Counted from the first letter of the stretch, positions 50,577 to 60,797 are shown. The stretch: DNA of 64,000 bases from Tenacibaculum sp. AHE14PA (GCF_019278465.1 NZ_CP058983.1:434001-498000), one strand, 5' to 3'. Numbers and translations: made by a program. The notes: generated by a model not told the origin, from the letters alone.

Positions 50577-52739
50577 TTATTTTTCTAACTTACCTTCTAA
50601 CATTAAAAAGAAGCTATATTCTTCTGCTGTTTCTTTTAAAGCATCAAATCTACCAGAAGCACCTCCATGACCAGCTTCCATATTCGTATGCATAAACAAC
50701 ATATTATCATCTGTTTTTACATCTCTTAATTTTGCTATCCATTTTGCAGGCTCCCAGTACTGTACTTGACTATCGTGTAAACCTGTTGTGATTAACATAT
50801 TCGGATATTTTTGAGCCTTAACTTGATCGTAAGGAGAATATGATTTTATATAATCGTAATATTCTTTATCATTCGGATTTCCCCATTCGTCGTACTCACC
50901 TGTTGTTAACGGAATCGTATCATCTATCATCGTAGAAATTACATCTACAAAAGGCACAGCTGCTATAATACCGTTATACAATTCTGGATTCATATTCACA
51001 ATAGCTCCCATTAACAATCCACCTGCAGATCCGCCCATGGCGTATAAATGTTCTGATGAAGTATATCCTTGATCTATTAAATATTTAGAGCAATCAACAA
51101 AATCGTTAAATGTATTTTTCTTATTCAACATTTTACCATCTTCATACCATTCACGACCTAAATATTCGCTTCCTCTAATATGTGCCAAAGCATATACAAA
51201 ACCTCTATCTAACAAACTTAAACGAGTTGTTGAGAATCCGTCTGAAATAGTATATCCGTAAGATCCATAAGCATATTGTAAAATCGGAGTATCTTTTGTT
51301 AACTTGGTATCTTTATGATGTACGATTGATAATGCTACTTTTTTACCATCACGAGCAGTAACCCAAATTCGTTTACTTACATAATTATCTTTATCAAACT
51401 TACTTCCTAAAACCTCTTGCTCTTTTTTAATTTCTTTTGATTTATCTTTCATATTAAAATCAACGACCGAGCTAGGAGTTGTCATCGAATTGTATGAATA
51501 ACGAATAATATCGGTATCAAATTCAGGATTTCCATAAACTCCTGCTGAATATGTTTCCTCATCAAAAGGTAAATAATAATCTGCTGTATCGTCCCAACGT
51601 TTAATACGTATTTTATTTAACCCGTTATTTCTTTCTTCTAAAACGATATAATCTTTAAAAATTGAAAAATCTTCGAATAATGTATCTTCTCTATGCGGAA
51701 TTACATCAACCCAATTTTCTTTTTCCGTTTTATCTTCAGGAGTTTTCATCAACTTAAAGTTAGTTGCTCCGTCTTTGTTGGTTTTAATATAAAAATGATC
51801 TTCGTAATGAGCAATGTCATATTCTAAATCACGCTCACGAGGCTGAATCATTCTTAATTCTTCCTTCGGATTATCAGCATTTAAAACTTGATATTCTGTA
51901 GAAACAGTACTATAAGAACCTACTACAATATATTTTTTAGATTTAGTTTTGGTTACAAAAGCACCAAAAGTTTCATCCTTTTCTTCAAAAACTAATTCAT
52001 CTAATGCAGAATCTGATCCTAAAACATGCTTGTATATTTTTGATGATCTTAAAGTTACAGGATCTTTTTTAGCATAAAACAATGTTTTATTATCGTTTGC
52101 CCAAACACTTCCTCCTGTAGTATTTTCTATAATATCTTTATACAGTTTACCTGTTTCTAAATTTTTTATTCTGATAAAATACTGACGACGACTTACCGTA
52201 TCTGTAGCAAAAGCTGCCAATGTATTATCTGGCGATACACTTAATCCACCTAACTGAAAATAATCGAAACCTTTAGCTTCGGTATTTACGTTAAACATAA
52301 TTTCTTCTGCTGCCTCTAGGTTATCCTTCTTACGGCTATAAATAGGATATTGCTGTCCTTTTTCATAACGTGTTATATAAAAATATCCGTTGCTTTTATA
52401 AGGTACCGATTCGTCATCTTCTTTTATACGCCCTTTCATTTCTTCAAATAACTGCTCTTGAAACTCTTTTGTTTCTTTGGTACGCTCTTCGTAATAAGCG
52501 TTCTCAGCATTTAAGTAATCGTATACTTTTTGAGTTTGTTCATCTTTAACATCCGCGTTTTTTTGCGCATCTGTTAAACGCATCCAAAAGTAATCATCAG
52601 TACGTATGTCTCCATGTTTTTCTAAAGTTGTTGCTTGCTTTTCAGCAACTGGAGCTATAATATCTTTCTTCATTTCTTGTTTTTTGCAAGAAGCAAAAAT
52701 AAGACTAAAAGCTATAGCAGGTAGCATTAATTTTTTCAT
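50577..52739 (-). CDS. Prolyl oligopeptidase-family peptidase lipoprotein (oligopeptidase B-like)
   Basis: S9A serine peptidase of 720 residues. The N terminus is a lipoprotein signal (lipobox IFASC, Cys18), then the beta-propeller (about 70-445), then the alpha/beta hydrolase with nucleophile Ser571 (GGSAGG), Asp656 (GLHDSQV) and His691 (EAGHGGASGR). The oligopeptidase B name rests on overall similarity and the DYFWMRLTD start; substrate preference for Arg/Lys is family knowledge. Cell-envelope location differs from the cytoplasmic E. coli PtrB, but lipidated forms are common in Bacteroidota. Confidence 0.92.
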   Translation of the reverse strand: MKKLMLPAIAFSLIFASCKKQEMKKDIIAPVAEKQATTLEKHGDIRTDDYFWMRLTDAQKNADVKDEQTQKVYDYLNAENAYYEERTKETKEFQEQLFEEMKGRIKEDDESVPYKSNGYFYITRYEKGQQYPIYSRKKDNLEAAEEIMFNVNTEAKGFDYFQLGGLSVSPDNTLAAFATDTVSRRQYFIRIKNLETGKLYKDIIENTTGGSVWANDNKTLFYAKKDPVTLRSSKIYKHVLGSDSALDELVFEEKDETFGAFVTKTKSKKYIVVGSYSTVSTEYQVLNADNPKEELRMIQPRERDLEYDIAHYEDHFYIKTNKDGATNFKLMKTPEDKTEKENWVDVIPHREDTLFEDFSIFKDYIVLEERNNGLNKIRIKRWDDTADYYLPFDEETYSAGVYGNPEFDTDIIRYSYNSMTTPSSVVDFNMKDKSKEIKKEQEVLGSKFDKDNYVSKRIWVTARDGKKVALSIVHHKDTKLTKDTPILQYAYGSYGYTISDGFSTTRLSLLDRGFVYALAHIRGSEYLGREWYEDGKMLNKKNTFNDFVDCSKYLIDQGYTSSEHLYAMGGSAGGLLMGAIVNMNPELYNGIIAAVPFVDVISTMIDDTIPLTTGEYDEWGNPNDKEYYDYIKSYSPYDQVKAQKYPNMLITTGLHDSQVQYWEPAKWIAKLRDVKTDDNMLFMHTNMEAGHGGASGRFDALKETAEEYSFFLMLEGKLEK

Positions 52740-52812
52740 TTTTATTTAGTTTGGTTAATTTCTTTGTGAAAATACTATTTTTGCTATTAATAAATTAAAA
52801 AATAAAGAATAG

Positions 52813-53136
52813 ATGTTTGGAGACATTTCGGGAATGATGGGTAAATTAAAAGATGCTCAAAAAAAAGTAGAAGAAACTAAAAAACGTTTAAATACGGTTT
52901 TAATTGATGAAACTACTGCCAACGAAAGCTTAAAAATTACAGTAACTGCTAATAGCGAAATAAAATCAATTTCGATTGACGAATCTCTATTAGAAGATAA
53001 AGAAGAGTTAGAAGATTATTTAATTTTAACATTAAACAAGGCTTTAAAAAGAGCGCGTGATATTAACGAACACGAACTAGCGATTGCGGCCAAAGACGGA
53101 ATGCCAAATATTCCTGGAATGGATATGTTTAAATAA
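52813..53136 (+). CDS. YbaB/EbfC family nucleoid-associated protein
   Basis: A 107-residue DNA-binding protein ([20 protein letters not shown], helical N terminus; [19 protein letters not shown]-terminal helix). Relatives bind DNA as dimers and in many bacteria sit beside recR and dnaX, which is not so here. It starts the rightward cluster 52813-53785 and its stop precedes the next start by five bases, so these three genes are likely co-transcribed. Confidence 0.92.
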   Translation: MFGDISGMMGKLKDAQKKVEETKKRLNTVLIDETTANESLKITVTANSEIKSISIDESLLEDKEELEDYLILTLNKALKRARDINEHELAIAAKDGMPNIPGMDMFK

Positions 53137-53141
53137 ATAGG

Positions 53142-53435
53142 ATGTATTTACAGTTAGAAGAATATATGTTGCCTTGTTTAAACAAAAAACTCTTTGGGGT
53201 TGATTGCTTAGGTTGTGGCATACAACGTGCTTTAAGTTTATTAATTCATGGCGAATTTATTGCCGCTTTTAAAATGTATCCTGCTATTTATACGTTGTTA
53301 TTATTTGCTGGGCTTGTTGCTGTAAATTTCTTTTATAAAGTTAAAAACGGGCAAAAATTTATACTTATTTTAGCTGTTATTAATGTACTTATTATTGTGA
53401 TAAGCTACTTTATAAAAATGAATCAACTAATTTAA
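53142..53435 (+). CDS. DUF2752 membrane protein
   Basis: A 97-residue protein with the DUF2752 signature: LPCLNKKLFGVDCLGCGIQR (CxxGCGxxR), followed by two hydrophobic helices (AIYTLLLFAGLVAVNFF and FILILAVINVLIIVISYF). The family is found across Gram-negatives; function unknown. It follows ybaB closely and precedes the CCC-motif protein by 17 bases. Confidence 0.9.
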   Translation: MYLQLEEYMLPCLNKKLFGVDCLGCGIQRALSLLIHGEFIAAFKMYPAIYTLLLFAGLVAVNFFYKVKNGQKFILILAVINVLIIVISYFIKMNQLI

Positions 53436-53452
53436 ATTTTATCAAAAAAACT

Positions 53453-53785
53453 ATGGAAAGACAAAAATTACCCAATGCTACAACTTCATTAGTTCTTGGA
53501 ATATGTTCGATAATAACTTGTTGTTGTTATGGAATCATCGGATTACCTCTAGGAATAGGTGCTTTTATTACAGGACAAAAAGCTATAAAATTAAACAATC
53601 AAAATCCTGGAGAATACGAAGGGGTTAGTAATGCTAATATTGGTAAAATATTAGGTATTATTGGTATCGTTTTTAACTTGGTTGTAATAGCTGTAATCAT
53701 TTATGCGTTGTACTTAGTCGGATGGGATGCTTTAAGTAACCCGGAATTAATGCAAGAACGAATGAATGAATTACAAAATAGATAA
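53453..53785 (+). CDS. CCC-motif membrane protein (DUF4190-like)
   Basis: A 110-residue protein with two hydrophobic segments: LVLGICSIITCCCYGIIGLP, containing the CCC triplet that names the group, and ILGIIGIVFNLVVIAVII. N-terminal residues are polar (MERQKLPNATTS). It is the last gene of the ybaB cluster and ends before a bidirectional terminator. Function unknown. Confidence 0.85.
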   Translation: MERQKLPNATTSLVLGICSIITCCCYGIIGLPLGIGAFITGQKAIKLNNQNPGEYEGVSNANIGKILGIIGIVFNLVVIAVIIYALYLVGWDALSNPELMQERMNELQNR

Positions 53786-53790
53786 ACATA

Positions 53791-53818
53791 AAAAAGCGAC
53801 CAAATTGGTCGCTTTTTT
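53791..53818. terminator. Bidirectional terminator after the ybaB cluster and the DUF58 gene
   Basis: A 13-bp near-perfect stem (53791-53803, arm AAAAAGCGACCAA, with 53806-53818) flanked by A and T tracts; it separates the convergent clusters and its right arm touches the DUF58 stop at 53818. Confidence 0.9.
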
Positions 53819-55152
53819 TATATCATTCCTTTTGCCTTAAACTCTAAATACTTGTTAATTACGTTTACAGATAATTGCTGTGGTTTCGTTAAAATAGCAT
53901 GTATGCTATTCCGTTCTAATTCTTTTACAATTAGTCTTTTTTCGTACGTATATTTCTCGGCTATTGTTTTATGATAAATACTTTGTAAGTCTTCTGAGTT
54001 TTCTTTTACCAAACTATCTAACTCAGTATTTTCAAAGAAAACCGTAACTAATAAATGTTTTTTAGCGATTGCTTTTAAATACGGAAGCTGTCTTTTTAAG
54101 GCTGATATATGTTCGAAATTTGTATATAAAATCAATAAACTTCGTTGGTTAATTTTTCTTTTAATCGTTGCATATAATAAAGCAAAATTAGCATCTGTAA
54201 AGTCGGTTGTAATATTGTACAACTCTTCATTAATTACCGATAAATTTGTTTTTTTATTACTCGCTGCTATAATTTTTTCTACATTTTTAGAAAACGTTAG
54301 CATTCCTGCTTTGTCGTTTTTTAACAAGGCTATATTAGAAAAAGCTAAAGCCGAGTTTATAGCATAATCTAATAAACTTAATCCTTCAAAAGGCATTTTC
54401 ATAATACGCCCTAAATCGATGATAGAATAAATAGGTTGCGATTTTTCATCTTGATATTGATTTACCATCAAGGCGCCTCTTTTAGCGGTTGCTTTCCAAT
54501 TTACATTTCGCACATCATCTCCCGGAATGTAATTTTTAATTTGCTCAAATTCCATTGTTTGTCCGATACGTCGGATTTTTTTCATTCCGAATTCCGTTAA
54601 GTTATTGTGCATCGCCAAAAACTCGTATTTCTTCATCTGAATATAAGACGGATACACTTTTACTTCTTTATCGTCTGAAAAAGTATATCTTCTAGAAAAT
54701 AGTTGCAAAGTAGATGCAACAAAAACATGTACATTTCCGAATTTATAAGCGCCTCTTTCTACTGGGCGAACACTATACGTAAAAGTTGATTTCTCTGCGG
54801 ATTGAAGTGTTGTTTTGTAATCGAAATCTCTCTTTTGAAACTGCGTTGGCAATTCATCAATCACAGCAATAAAAACCTGAAACGGATAGTTATTTTCTAA
54901 AGTAATTGCAATTTCATTTTCATCAGAATTTGATAACTTATCTGAAACTACGCGCTTTGATGAAAATCCGTTTTTAAATCGATATAAGATAGCTAAATCG
55001 ATACACATCGTTATTAAAAACAACCATACCAATACCCATGTTACATTGTAAATAACAGGAAACCAAAACGACAGTAAAAATAATGCCGAAAGCACGCTTA
55101 TATAACTAAAAAAGCGACTGTGAATGTATATGGATTTAAAGAATTTAATCAC
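53818..55152 (-). CDS. DUF58 domain protein
   Basis: A 444-residue protein with two N-terminal membrane helices (about 17-34 and 38-55), a beta-rich middle and a DUF58 core around GDDVRNVNWKATAKRGALMV (residues about 212-232), followed by a von Willebrand A-like segment (YSIIDLGRIM). The family occurs with MoxR ATPases and is thought to bind the product of chaperone action; the MIDAS-type Asp is kept (IDLGR). The start is GTG (complement of 55150-55152), overlapping the moxR stop by one base (TAGTG). Confidence 0.92.
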   Translation of the reverse strand: MIKFFKSIYIHSRFFSYISVLSALFLLSFWFPVIYNVTWVLVWLFLITMCIDLAILYRFKNGFSSKRVVSDKLSNSDENEIAITLENNYPFQVFIAVIDELPTQFQKRDFDYKTTLQSAEKSTFTYSVRPVERGAYKFGNVHVFVASTLQLFSRRYTFSDDKEVKVYPSYIQMKKYEFLAMHNNLTEFGMKKIRRIGQTMEFEQIKNYIPGDDVRNVNWKATAKRGALMVNQYQDEKSQPIYSIIDLGRIMKMPFEGLSLLDYAINSALAFSNIALLKNDKAGMLTFSKNVEKIIAASNKKTNLSVINEELYNITTDFTDANFALLYATIKRKINQRSLLILYTNFEHISALKRQLPYLKAIAKKHLLVTVFFENTELDSLVKENSEDLQSIYHKTIAEKYTYEKRLIVKELERNSIHAILTKPQQLSVNVINKYLEFKAKGMI

Positions 55153-56153
55153 TATCTCGGAACTTCTACAGATTGAACAATCATCTCAATAACCTTGTCT
55201 GTTGTCATCCCTTCCATTTCACGTTCGGGAGTTAACATAATTCGATGACGCAATACCGGATAAATACTCTTTTTTACATCTTCAGGAATCACAAAATCAC
55301 GTCCGTTTATGGCTGCAAAAGCTTTCGAAGCCATTAAAACAGCAATACTTGCTCTTGGTGAACCTCCTAAATATAAATGTGTATTGTTACGTGTATTAGA
55401 AATTAATTGCGCAATGTATTTTATAATTTTTTCTTCTACCAATACCTCAAAAACCTTGCTTCTGTATTCTAATAAATCCGTTTCTGTTAAAACAGGTTCA
55501 ATTTTAGATTGTGGCAATGCTCCTTTTCTGTCATTATGAGCAGTGATAATTTTTATTTCTTCTTCTAGATTCGGGTATCCAACATTTATCTTGAATAAAA
55601 AGCGGTCTAACTGTGCTTCTGGCAATGCGTATGTTCCCTCCTGCTCTATAGGATTTTGTGTTGCTAAAACCATAAATGGCGGATTCATAATATAACGTTC
55701 ACCATCCATCGTAATTTGCTTTTCCTCCATCACCTCAAACAATGCTGCTTGCGTTTTTGCAGGCGCTCTGTTTATTTCATCAATCAATACAATATTAGAA
55801 AAAATTGGCCCTTTTTTAAATTCGAAATTTGATGTTTTCATATTTAAAATAGACGTTCCCAATACATCCGAAGGCATTAAATCGGGTGTAAACTGAATTC
55901 TACTAAAATCGGTTGCTATTGTTTTTGCTAATAATTTTGCGGTTACTGTTTTTGCTACTCCCGGTACACCTTCAATCAATACATGTCCGTCTGCCAACAA
56001 CGAAACCAATAACAATTCTATAAAATCTTCTTGACCAACGATTACTTTCGCTAGTTGCTCTTTTATTTTACCAACAGCTTCTTTTAATTTAGATAAGTCT
56101 ATTCTACTTGAAAATAGTTCGTTTTCTTCTGCTGGAGTATTTTCTGTATTCAT
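55152..56153 (-). CDS. MoxR-family AAA+ ATPase
   Basis: A 333-residue chaperone-type ATPase. Walker A GVPGVAKT (about 62-69), Walker B VLIDEINRAP, sensor region ATQNPIEQEGTYALPEAQLD and Arg fingers in RIMLTPEREMEG are all visible. MoxR proteins help assemble or activate protein complexes together with vWA/DUF58 proteins. Here it is followed by DUF58 with 1-bp overlap and preceded by DUF4350 11 bp away, giving the standard Bacteroidota cluster. Confidence 0.95.
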   Translation of the reverse strand: MNTENTPAEENELFSSRIDLSKLKEAVGKIKEQLAKVIVGQEDFIELLLVSLLADGHVLIEGVPGVAKTVTAKLLAKTIATDFSRIQFTPDLMPSDVLGTSILNMKTSNFEFKKGPIFSNIVLIDEINRAPAKTQAALFEVMEEKQITMDGERYIMNPPFMVLATQNPIEQEGTYALPEAQLDRFLFKINVGYPNLEEEIKIITAHNDRKGALPQSKIEPVLTETDLLEYRSKVFEVLVEEKIIKYIAQLISNTRNNTHLYLGGSPRASIAVLMASKAFAAINGRDFVIPEDVKKSIYPVLRHRIMLTPEREMEGMTTDKVIEMIVQSVEVPR

Positions 56154-56164
56154 ACTTTTATTTT

Positions 56165-57415
56165 TTATGCTTTAAACTCTTCAATTGCATTATTTAACAC
56201 AATCAACTCTTCTTCTGAAATTTTATCTTTAGCCTTTATACTATCAATCTTTTTAAATAATCCCTCTACTTTTTCTAATGAATTACCACTTCTGCTTGCT
56301 AATTTTTCATAAAAAGAAGCATCAATTTTTAAGGTTGATAATCGGTGTGTAATTCTTATATATTCTAAAAAGTAATTTATTTTATGTGCAGCTATATTTT
56401 TATGATCTGATTTTTCATAATACATATTCGCTATCGTGCGTGTAAATGCTAAAGTTTGATTTTTTAAAGGTGTAATTACAGGTATAAATCGCTGATTTCT
56501 TTTTCCTTTAAAAACAACAAAAAACAACACGCCTATTAACGCCATGTAATACGCCCATTTAAGATGTTTTGAGCTTAAAATGTAGTGCATTGGTGATGAA
56601 ATTCCGCTTTTTCCTGTTTTGTAATACGCATCCCAAAGAATTGTAGCTTTATTACTAGTTCCTGAGTTTTGTCCACTTGAACTATTATTGTTATTAACAT
56701 TCAAATACGATAATACACTTGCTACATAGGTGTAATTAGTATCTAAAAGCATGTTGTAGTTCGTAAATGCTTCCGGAAATGTATGCAAGTAAAAAGTACC
56801 TTTTCCGAATTTAGTTTTAATAAAATTTGGTTTACGACTTACAACGGAATCTTTTTCATTTCTGATTAACAACTCGCCTAAAATAGTTGTTTTTAATGTG
56901 TCTATTTTAGAAAAATAGGCTTTCGAAAAATCTCTATCGAAATGGTATTCGCTAGTATCTAAATTTTTATTTACGAGTTTTTGGTATACTTTTTCTTCAA
57001 AAGCTGTAGTACTTAATTGTTTTGTTTTAACATTAAGTGTGTCAATATGTATACCATTGGTCGCTATAAAAACATCATTTCCTTTTTCTACAAAGTTTAG
57101 TAATTCATTAAACTCTTCTTTACCAAAATTCAGATTTCCATCAACAAAAAAATAAGTCCCTTTATTGGTGGAGTCTTTTAAAAATAAATACGGAGATTGA
57201 TAAACATCTCTTACTTTTTTATCAGCAAATAATGCTGGCATTTGTTTATGCAACACATAGGTTCCGTACGGAATTTTATGTTTCGCATCATAACTCGGAA
57301 ACCAATTAATTTCTTTTGGTTTTATCGACTCGATATATACAATACCAAGCAGTATAAATACCAACAAACCAATATATACTTTTAGTTTTTTATCCAACTT
57401 ATTAAATTTTAGCAA
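56165..57415 (-). CDS. DUF4350 domain protein
   Basis: A 416-residue protein: one N-terminal membrane helix (VYIGLLVFILLGIVYI), an extracytoplasmic DUF4350 domain (TYFFVDGNLNFGKEEFNELL, GNDVFIATNG), then a second helix (WAYYMALIGVLFFVVFKG, about 287-305) and a cytoplasmic helical C terminus. Such proteins occur only with MoxR/DUF58 clusters. Overlaps the preceding DUF4129 gene by 14 bp. Role within the complex unknown. Confidence 0.88.
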   Translation of the reverse strand: MLKFNKLDKKLKVYIGLLVFILLGIVYIESIKPKEINWFPSYDAKHKIPYGTYVLHKQMPALFADKKVRDVYQSPYLFLKDSTNKGTYFFVDGNLNFGKEEFNELLNFVEKGNDVFIATNGIHIDTLNVKTKQLSTTAFEEKVYQKLVNKNLDTSEYHFDRDFSKAYFSKIDTLKTTILGELLIRNEKDSVVSRKPNFIKTKFGKGTFYLHTFPEAFTNYNMLLDTNYTYVASVLSYLNVNNNNSSSGQNSGTSNKATILWDAYYKTGKSGISSPMHYILSSKHLKWAYYMALIGVLFFVVFKGKRNQRFIPVITPLKNQTLAFTRTIANMYYEKSDHKNIAAHKINYFLEYIRITHRLSTLKIDASFYEKLASRSGNSLEKVEGLFKKIDSIKAKDKISEEELIVLNNAIEEFKA

Positions 57416-58136
57416 TCACTTTTTTAAAGTTCGTTTCTGCTTTTAAAAACTTTTCTTTATCAATTAAAAACTCGCCATACCAAACATAATCGTATAAATG
57501 GGTTAGTGTTTCAAACTCTTTATACAAACTTTTATTTGTGGCTAATTCTTTTATATAATCTTCATTTGTTTTTTCTTGTTGCCAAGAAATCAGTTCTTTC
57601 TCTGATAATGTTTTCAGTAACAATAAATAGTAGTAACGCGTTGCTAATTTAAAATTACCACTGGTTATTGCTGTTTTAATTAACGCAAGTAAATCCTTTT
57701 CTTTTATTAGCGATTCTTCATCAGATAAGTTTACAATAGATTGTGCTTTTTTACCATCAATAATATTACGTGCATTTACCTTTAAGAAAAATTTAATGAT
57801 TAAAAACAATACTAAACCTGCAATTGCATAAGGTAAAACGTTTAAAATCCATTTTAAAAAACCCACGGCTGGCGAAATATCATCAAAAAGATAAGACAAT
57901 ACTTTTTTGATTGTTCGTTTAAACCAATTCCACGCTTTTTCTAAAATAGTAGGTTCGCGTTTTTCTACAACATATATAAAAGCATCTTGCTTTTTATAAG
58001 ATTCAATTTTTTTGTTATCGAATTTTTTCTGTTCGATAAATTCAGTGTCGAATTGAACTGTTTTCTCTTCAGGTGTTTGTGCAAACATCTGAAGAGAAAA
58101 TAGTAAGAATAGTATGTTAAAGAGGAGTTGTTTCAA
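57402..58136 (-). CDS. DUF4129 domain protein
   Basis: A 244-residue protein with a signal peptide (MKQLLFNILFLLFSLQMFA), one membrane helix around 90-110 (VLPYAIAGLVLFLIIKFFL) and a cytoplasmic helical DUF4129 part (ATRYYYLLLLKTLSEKEL, LTHLYDYVWYGEF). It is the third gene of the cluster from the promoter side and overlaps the DUF4350 gene. Confidence 0.88.
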   Translation of the reverse strand: MKQLLFNILFLLFSLQMFAQTPEEKTVQFDTEFIEQKKFDNKKIESYKKQDAFIYVVEKREPTILEKAWNWFKRTIKKVLSYLFDDISPAVGFLKWILNVLPYAIAGLVLFLIIKFFLKVNARNIIDGKKAQSIVNLSDEESLIKEKDLLALIKTAITSGNFKLATRYYYLLLLKTLSEKELISWQQEKTNEDYIKELATNKSLYKEFETLTHLYDYVWYGEFLIDKEKFLKAETNFKKVIAKI

Positions 58137-58140
58137 AATA

Positions 58141-58992
58141 TTATTGACCTAAACTATCAATTGTTTCAATGGTTCCTGTTAAATTTTTCTGTTCGTTAAT
58201 ATCAAAATATAAAAACACGTTAGTTACTAAAGTGATAGCATAAAACATTAATTGCCCTACGATAGAAATTAAATTCAGTAACAAGTAAATAGGATCACTA
58301 AATAAACCAAATATAGCTGTTGGATCTTCGTTACTCATTCCTATTCCCATTTGTATAATTTGATATATAGCTGCCGGTATTTGAAAAATATAACCTAAAA
58401 CTCCTACTAAAAGTGCTACCACAAAAACAACTCCGAAAGTTTCCCAAAAATGTCCGCTTACAAAACTAAAACATTTACCGATTGTACCAGTTGCTGATTC
58501 ATTTTGAAAAACTAAAATCGACGCTCCTAAAGATAAGACCGTCCAAGTATAAAACATCGGAAAAACACATAACATTACACTAATAAAAAGTATAATTCCA
58601 GATAAGAAACCAAACCCCATAAAAGACCAAAAACGTTCTTTGGTATTGCGTGAAATTTCTTCTTGATCTACAGCTCCGTTATTATCAATATATGATTTTA
58701 TATAGTGCATACCTGCTAAATTGATAAATACAAATGCTACTAAATATGCAACCATCATTATTAAAATAGCAGCAAACATTCCTATAGCTCCACTTGCATC
58801 TTCAGACATTAATGACGACATAGACATCATATAATATATCATTGCTGCTACTGCTATTAAAATAGGAATTGCTGCTGTTTTTAAGATTGTTAAAAAGAAT
58901 TGTTTTCCTTCTAATCGTATAAACTTAAAAGCATCGGTAATAATAGCGCCTAAATCTCTTTCTTTTTTAAATTGTATGTATTCTTTATTCAT
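58141..58992 (-). CDS. Polytopic membrane protein of the MoxR cluster
   Basis: A 283-residue protein with about six membrane helices (FLTILKTAAIPILIAVAAMI; IGMFAAILIMMVAYLVAF; and others) and a charged N terminus. No certain family; it resembles the glycerophosphoryl diester phosphodiesterase membrane-domain type found at this position in flavobacterial clusters, from memory. Its start overlaps the SpoIIM stop by 8 bases. Confidence 0.8.
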   Translation of the reverse strand: MNKEYIQFKKERDLGAIITDAFKFIRLEGKQFFLTILKTAAIPILIAVAAMIYYMMSMSSLMSEDASGAIGMFAAILIMMVAYLVAFVFINLAGMHYIKSYIDNNGAVDQEEISRNTKERFWSFMGFGFLSGIILFISVMLCVFPMFYTWTVLSLGASILVFQNESATGTIGKCFSFVSGHFWETFGVVFVVALLVGVLGYIFQIPAAIYQIIQMGIGMSNEDPTAIFGLFSDPIYLLLNLISIVGQLMFYAITLVTNVFLYFDINEQKNLTGTIETIDSLGQ

Positions 58993-59962
58993 AAGTTGGT
59001 TGATTGATAATTGATTTTTTATGTAGTTGAATTGGGTATATTACGTAGTAAAATATAATACTTGCTAAGGATGCTAAAATAATAGTGATTGCTAGCCAAT
59101 CTGGCATTTCGGTATGGCGCGTTACAAAACCTTCTAAAAATCCGGCGATAATAAAAAACGGAATCGTACTTACCATAATTTTTAATCCGTCTTTCATACT
59201 TCTTTTAAAAGATTCTAATCGAGAATAGGTTTCTGGAAATAACAATCCGTTTCCTAACACCAAGCCTGCACAACCTGCAATTACAATTACTGATATTTCT
59301 ATGGTACCGTGAATCCAAATTGTACGAGACGATTCCCATAGCAATCCTTTTTCATAAAAGAAATACAAAAACGAACCTAACATAATGCCGTTTTGCATCA
59401 TTATATATAAAGTTCCTACAGAAAACAGCATTCCTAAAACAAAAGCAAACATGGCTACTTTTATATTATTTATGGTTATGCCAATAAACATATCTACTTC
59501 GTTGGCTTTTTTATACACTGCCATCGGGTCTCCTTTTTCAATATTCTCTAACGTCATATTTACATAACTGTCTCCTAAAATAAGGCGAACGAAATCAACA
59601 TCATTAGCAGAAGAAAAAGCACCAACCAAACTGAAAAAAGCGAATACACCAAAAGCTATGAATAACTGTTTTTGATGTTTGTAAAACGACAACGGAAACT
59701 CAGTTTTAAAAAAACTGATGAACCTATTTTTACTTTCTTTTTTAGTTTTATAAATTTTTTGATGCGCTACAGATCCTATCGAATTTAAATACACTACTGT
59801 ATTTCCGTTCGGATAAAAGGTTTTGGCATAACTTAAATCGTCCGTCAGCTCAACATATAAGTCAGATAATTTATCTGGAGAAAGGCTTGTTTTCTTATAC
59901 AAAGCATCTTCAAACAATTGCCACTTCTCTTTATTTTTTTTTACAAAGGCAGCTTCTCTCAT
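58985..59962 (-). CDS. SpoIIM/DUF95 family membrane protein
   Basis: A 325-residue protein with an N-terminal cytoplasmic helical part (REAAFVKKNKEKWQLFEDA, residues 2-20) and about five membrane helices. Segments NNIKVAMFAFVLGMLFSVGT, IWIHGTIEISVIVIAG and NGLLFPETYSR match the stage II sporulation protein M family. The organism is not a spore-former; such genes are standard members of the MoxR cluster in Bacteroidota. It is the first gene of the leftward unit, with the RDD gene divergent 118 bp away. Confidence 0.9.
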   Translation of the reverse strand: MREAAFVKKNKEKWQLFEDALYKKTSLSPDKLSDLYVELTDDLSYAKTFYPNGNTVVYLNSIGSVAHQKIYKTKKESKNRFISFFKTEFPLSFYKHQKQLFIAFGVFAFFSLVGAFSSANDVDFVRLILGDSYVNMTLENIEKGDPMAVYKKANEVDMFIGITINNIKVAMFAFVLGMLFSVGTLYIMMQNGIMLGSFLYFFYEKGLLWESSRTIWIHGTIEISVIVIAGCAGLVLGNGLLFPETYSRLESFKRSMKDGLKIMVSTIPFFIIAGFLEGFVTRHTEMPDWLAITIILASLASIIFYYVIYPIQLHKKSIINQPTYE

Positions 59963-60080
59963 TCAGAAAAAAAATTAAAGCAAATTTTAAGAGAAACATC
60001 TCTAATCATAGAATATTTTTATCTTCGCTAAACTAAAAAAAGTTGAAAGAACAATCAATAAAAAATTGAAAAACTAATTC

Positions 60081-60797
60081 ATGGATAATTTTCAAATAGA
60101 AACTGCTCAAAATATTTCAATAAATCAAAATGTAGCACATATTACTACCCGAATTGGTTCTTACTTAATAGACGCTTTATTTATTGCTGGTTATTACATT
60201 ATCCTGTTTTTTATAATGGCAATGTTAAATATGGCTCCTAGTATGGAATACATGAGCATATATATGCTATTAGGATTACCTGCTTTTTTTTACAGTTTAT
60301 TTTTTGAAGTTTTAATGAACGGACAAACACCTGGTAAATATTTTAATAGCACCAGAGTTGTAAAAATAGATGGATCTAAACCAACATTTGGCAGCTATTT
60401 AATACGCTGGTTATTGCGTATTGTAGATTTTACTTTAGCTGGTGGATCTGTGGCTGTTTTAACCATTCTTTTAAACGGAAAAGGACAACGTTTAGGTGAT
60501 ATAGCTGCATCAACTACTGTTATTTCTGAAAAGAAAAGAATTACTTTAAAAGATACTATCGCAAATGATGTTGACGATAATTACGCACCTGTTTACTCAC
60601 AGGTTACTTTACTTTCCGATAGCGATATTCACACCATCAAAAAAGTGTACAACAACGCTAAAAGAAAAAGGAACCATCAAGTAATCATGAAATTACATAT
60701 AAAAGTTAAGGAGTTAACGAATATTACTACTGATCAAAACCCGATGGATTTTATAGATACCGTTATTAAAGATTATCATTATTACGCGCAACAGTAA
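60081..60797 (+). CDS. RDD family membrane protein
   Basis: A 238-residue protein with the RDD domain (RIGSYLIDALFIAGYYI, GQTPGKYFNSTRVVKIDG, RWLLRIVDFT and AAST near the end of the domain) and two or three membrane helices in the first 150 residues. The remaining soluble part is charged (KKVYNNAKRKRNHQ). It is divergent from SpoIIM and belongs to the same functional neighbourhood. A near-consensus -7 box TATCTTCG lies at 60020-60027. Role unknown; RDD proteins have been linked to Na+/H+ exchange in other bacteria. Confidence 0.88.
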   Translation: MDNFQIETAQNISINQNVAHITTRIGSYLIDALFIAGYYIILFFIMAMLNMAPSMEYMSIYMLLGLPAFFYSLFFEVLMNGQTPGKYFNSTRVVKIDGSKPTFGSYLIRWLLRIVDFTLAGGSVAVLTILLNGKGQRLGDIAASTTVISEKKRITLKDTIANDVDDNYAPVYSQVTLLSDSDIHTIKKVYNNAKRKRNHQVIMKLHIKVKELTNITTDQNPMDFIDTVIKDYHYYAQQ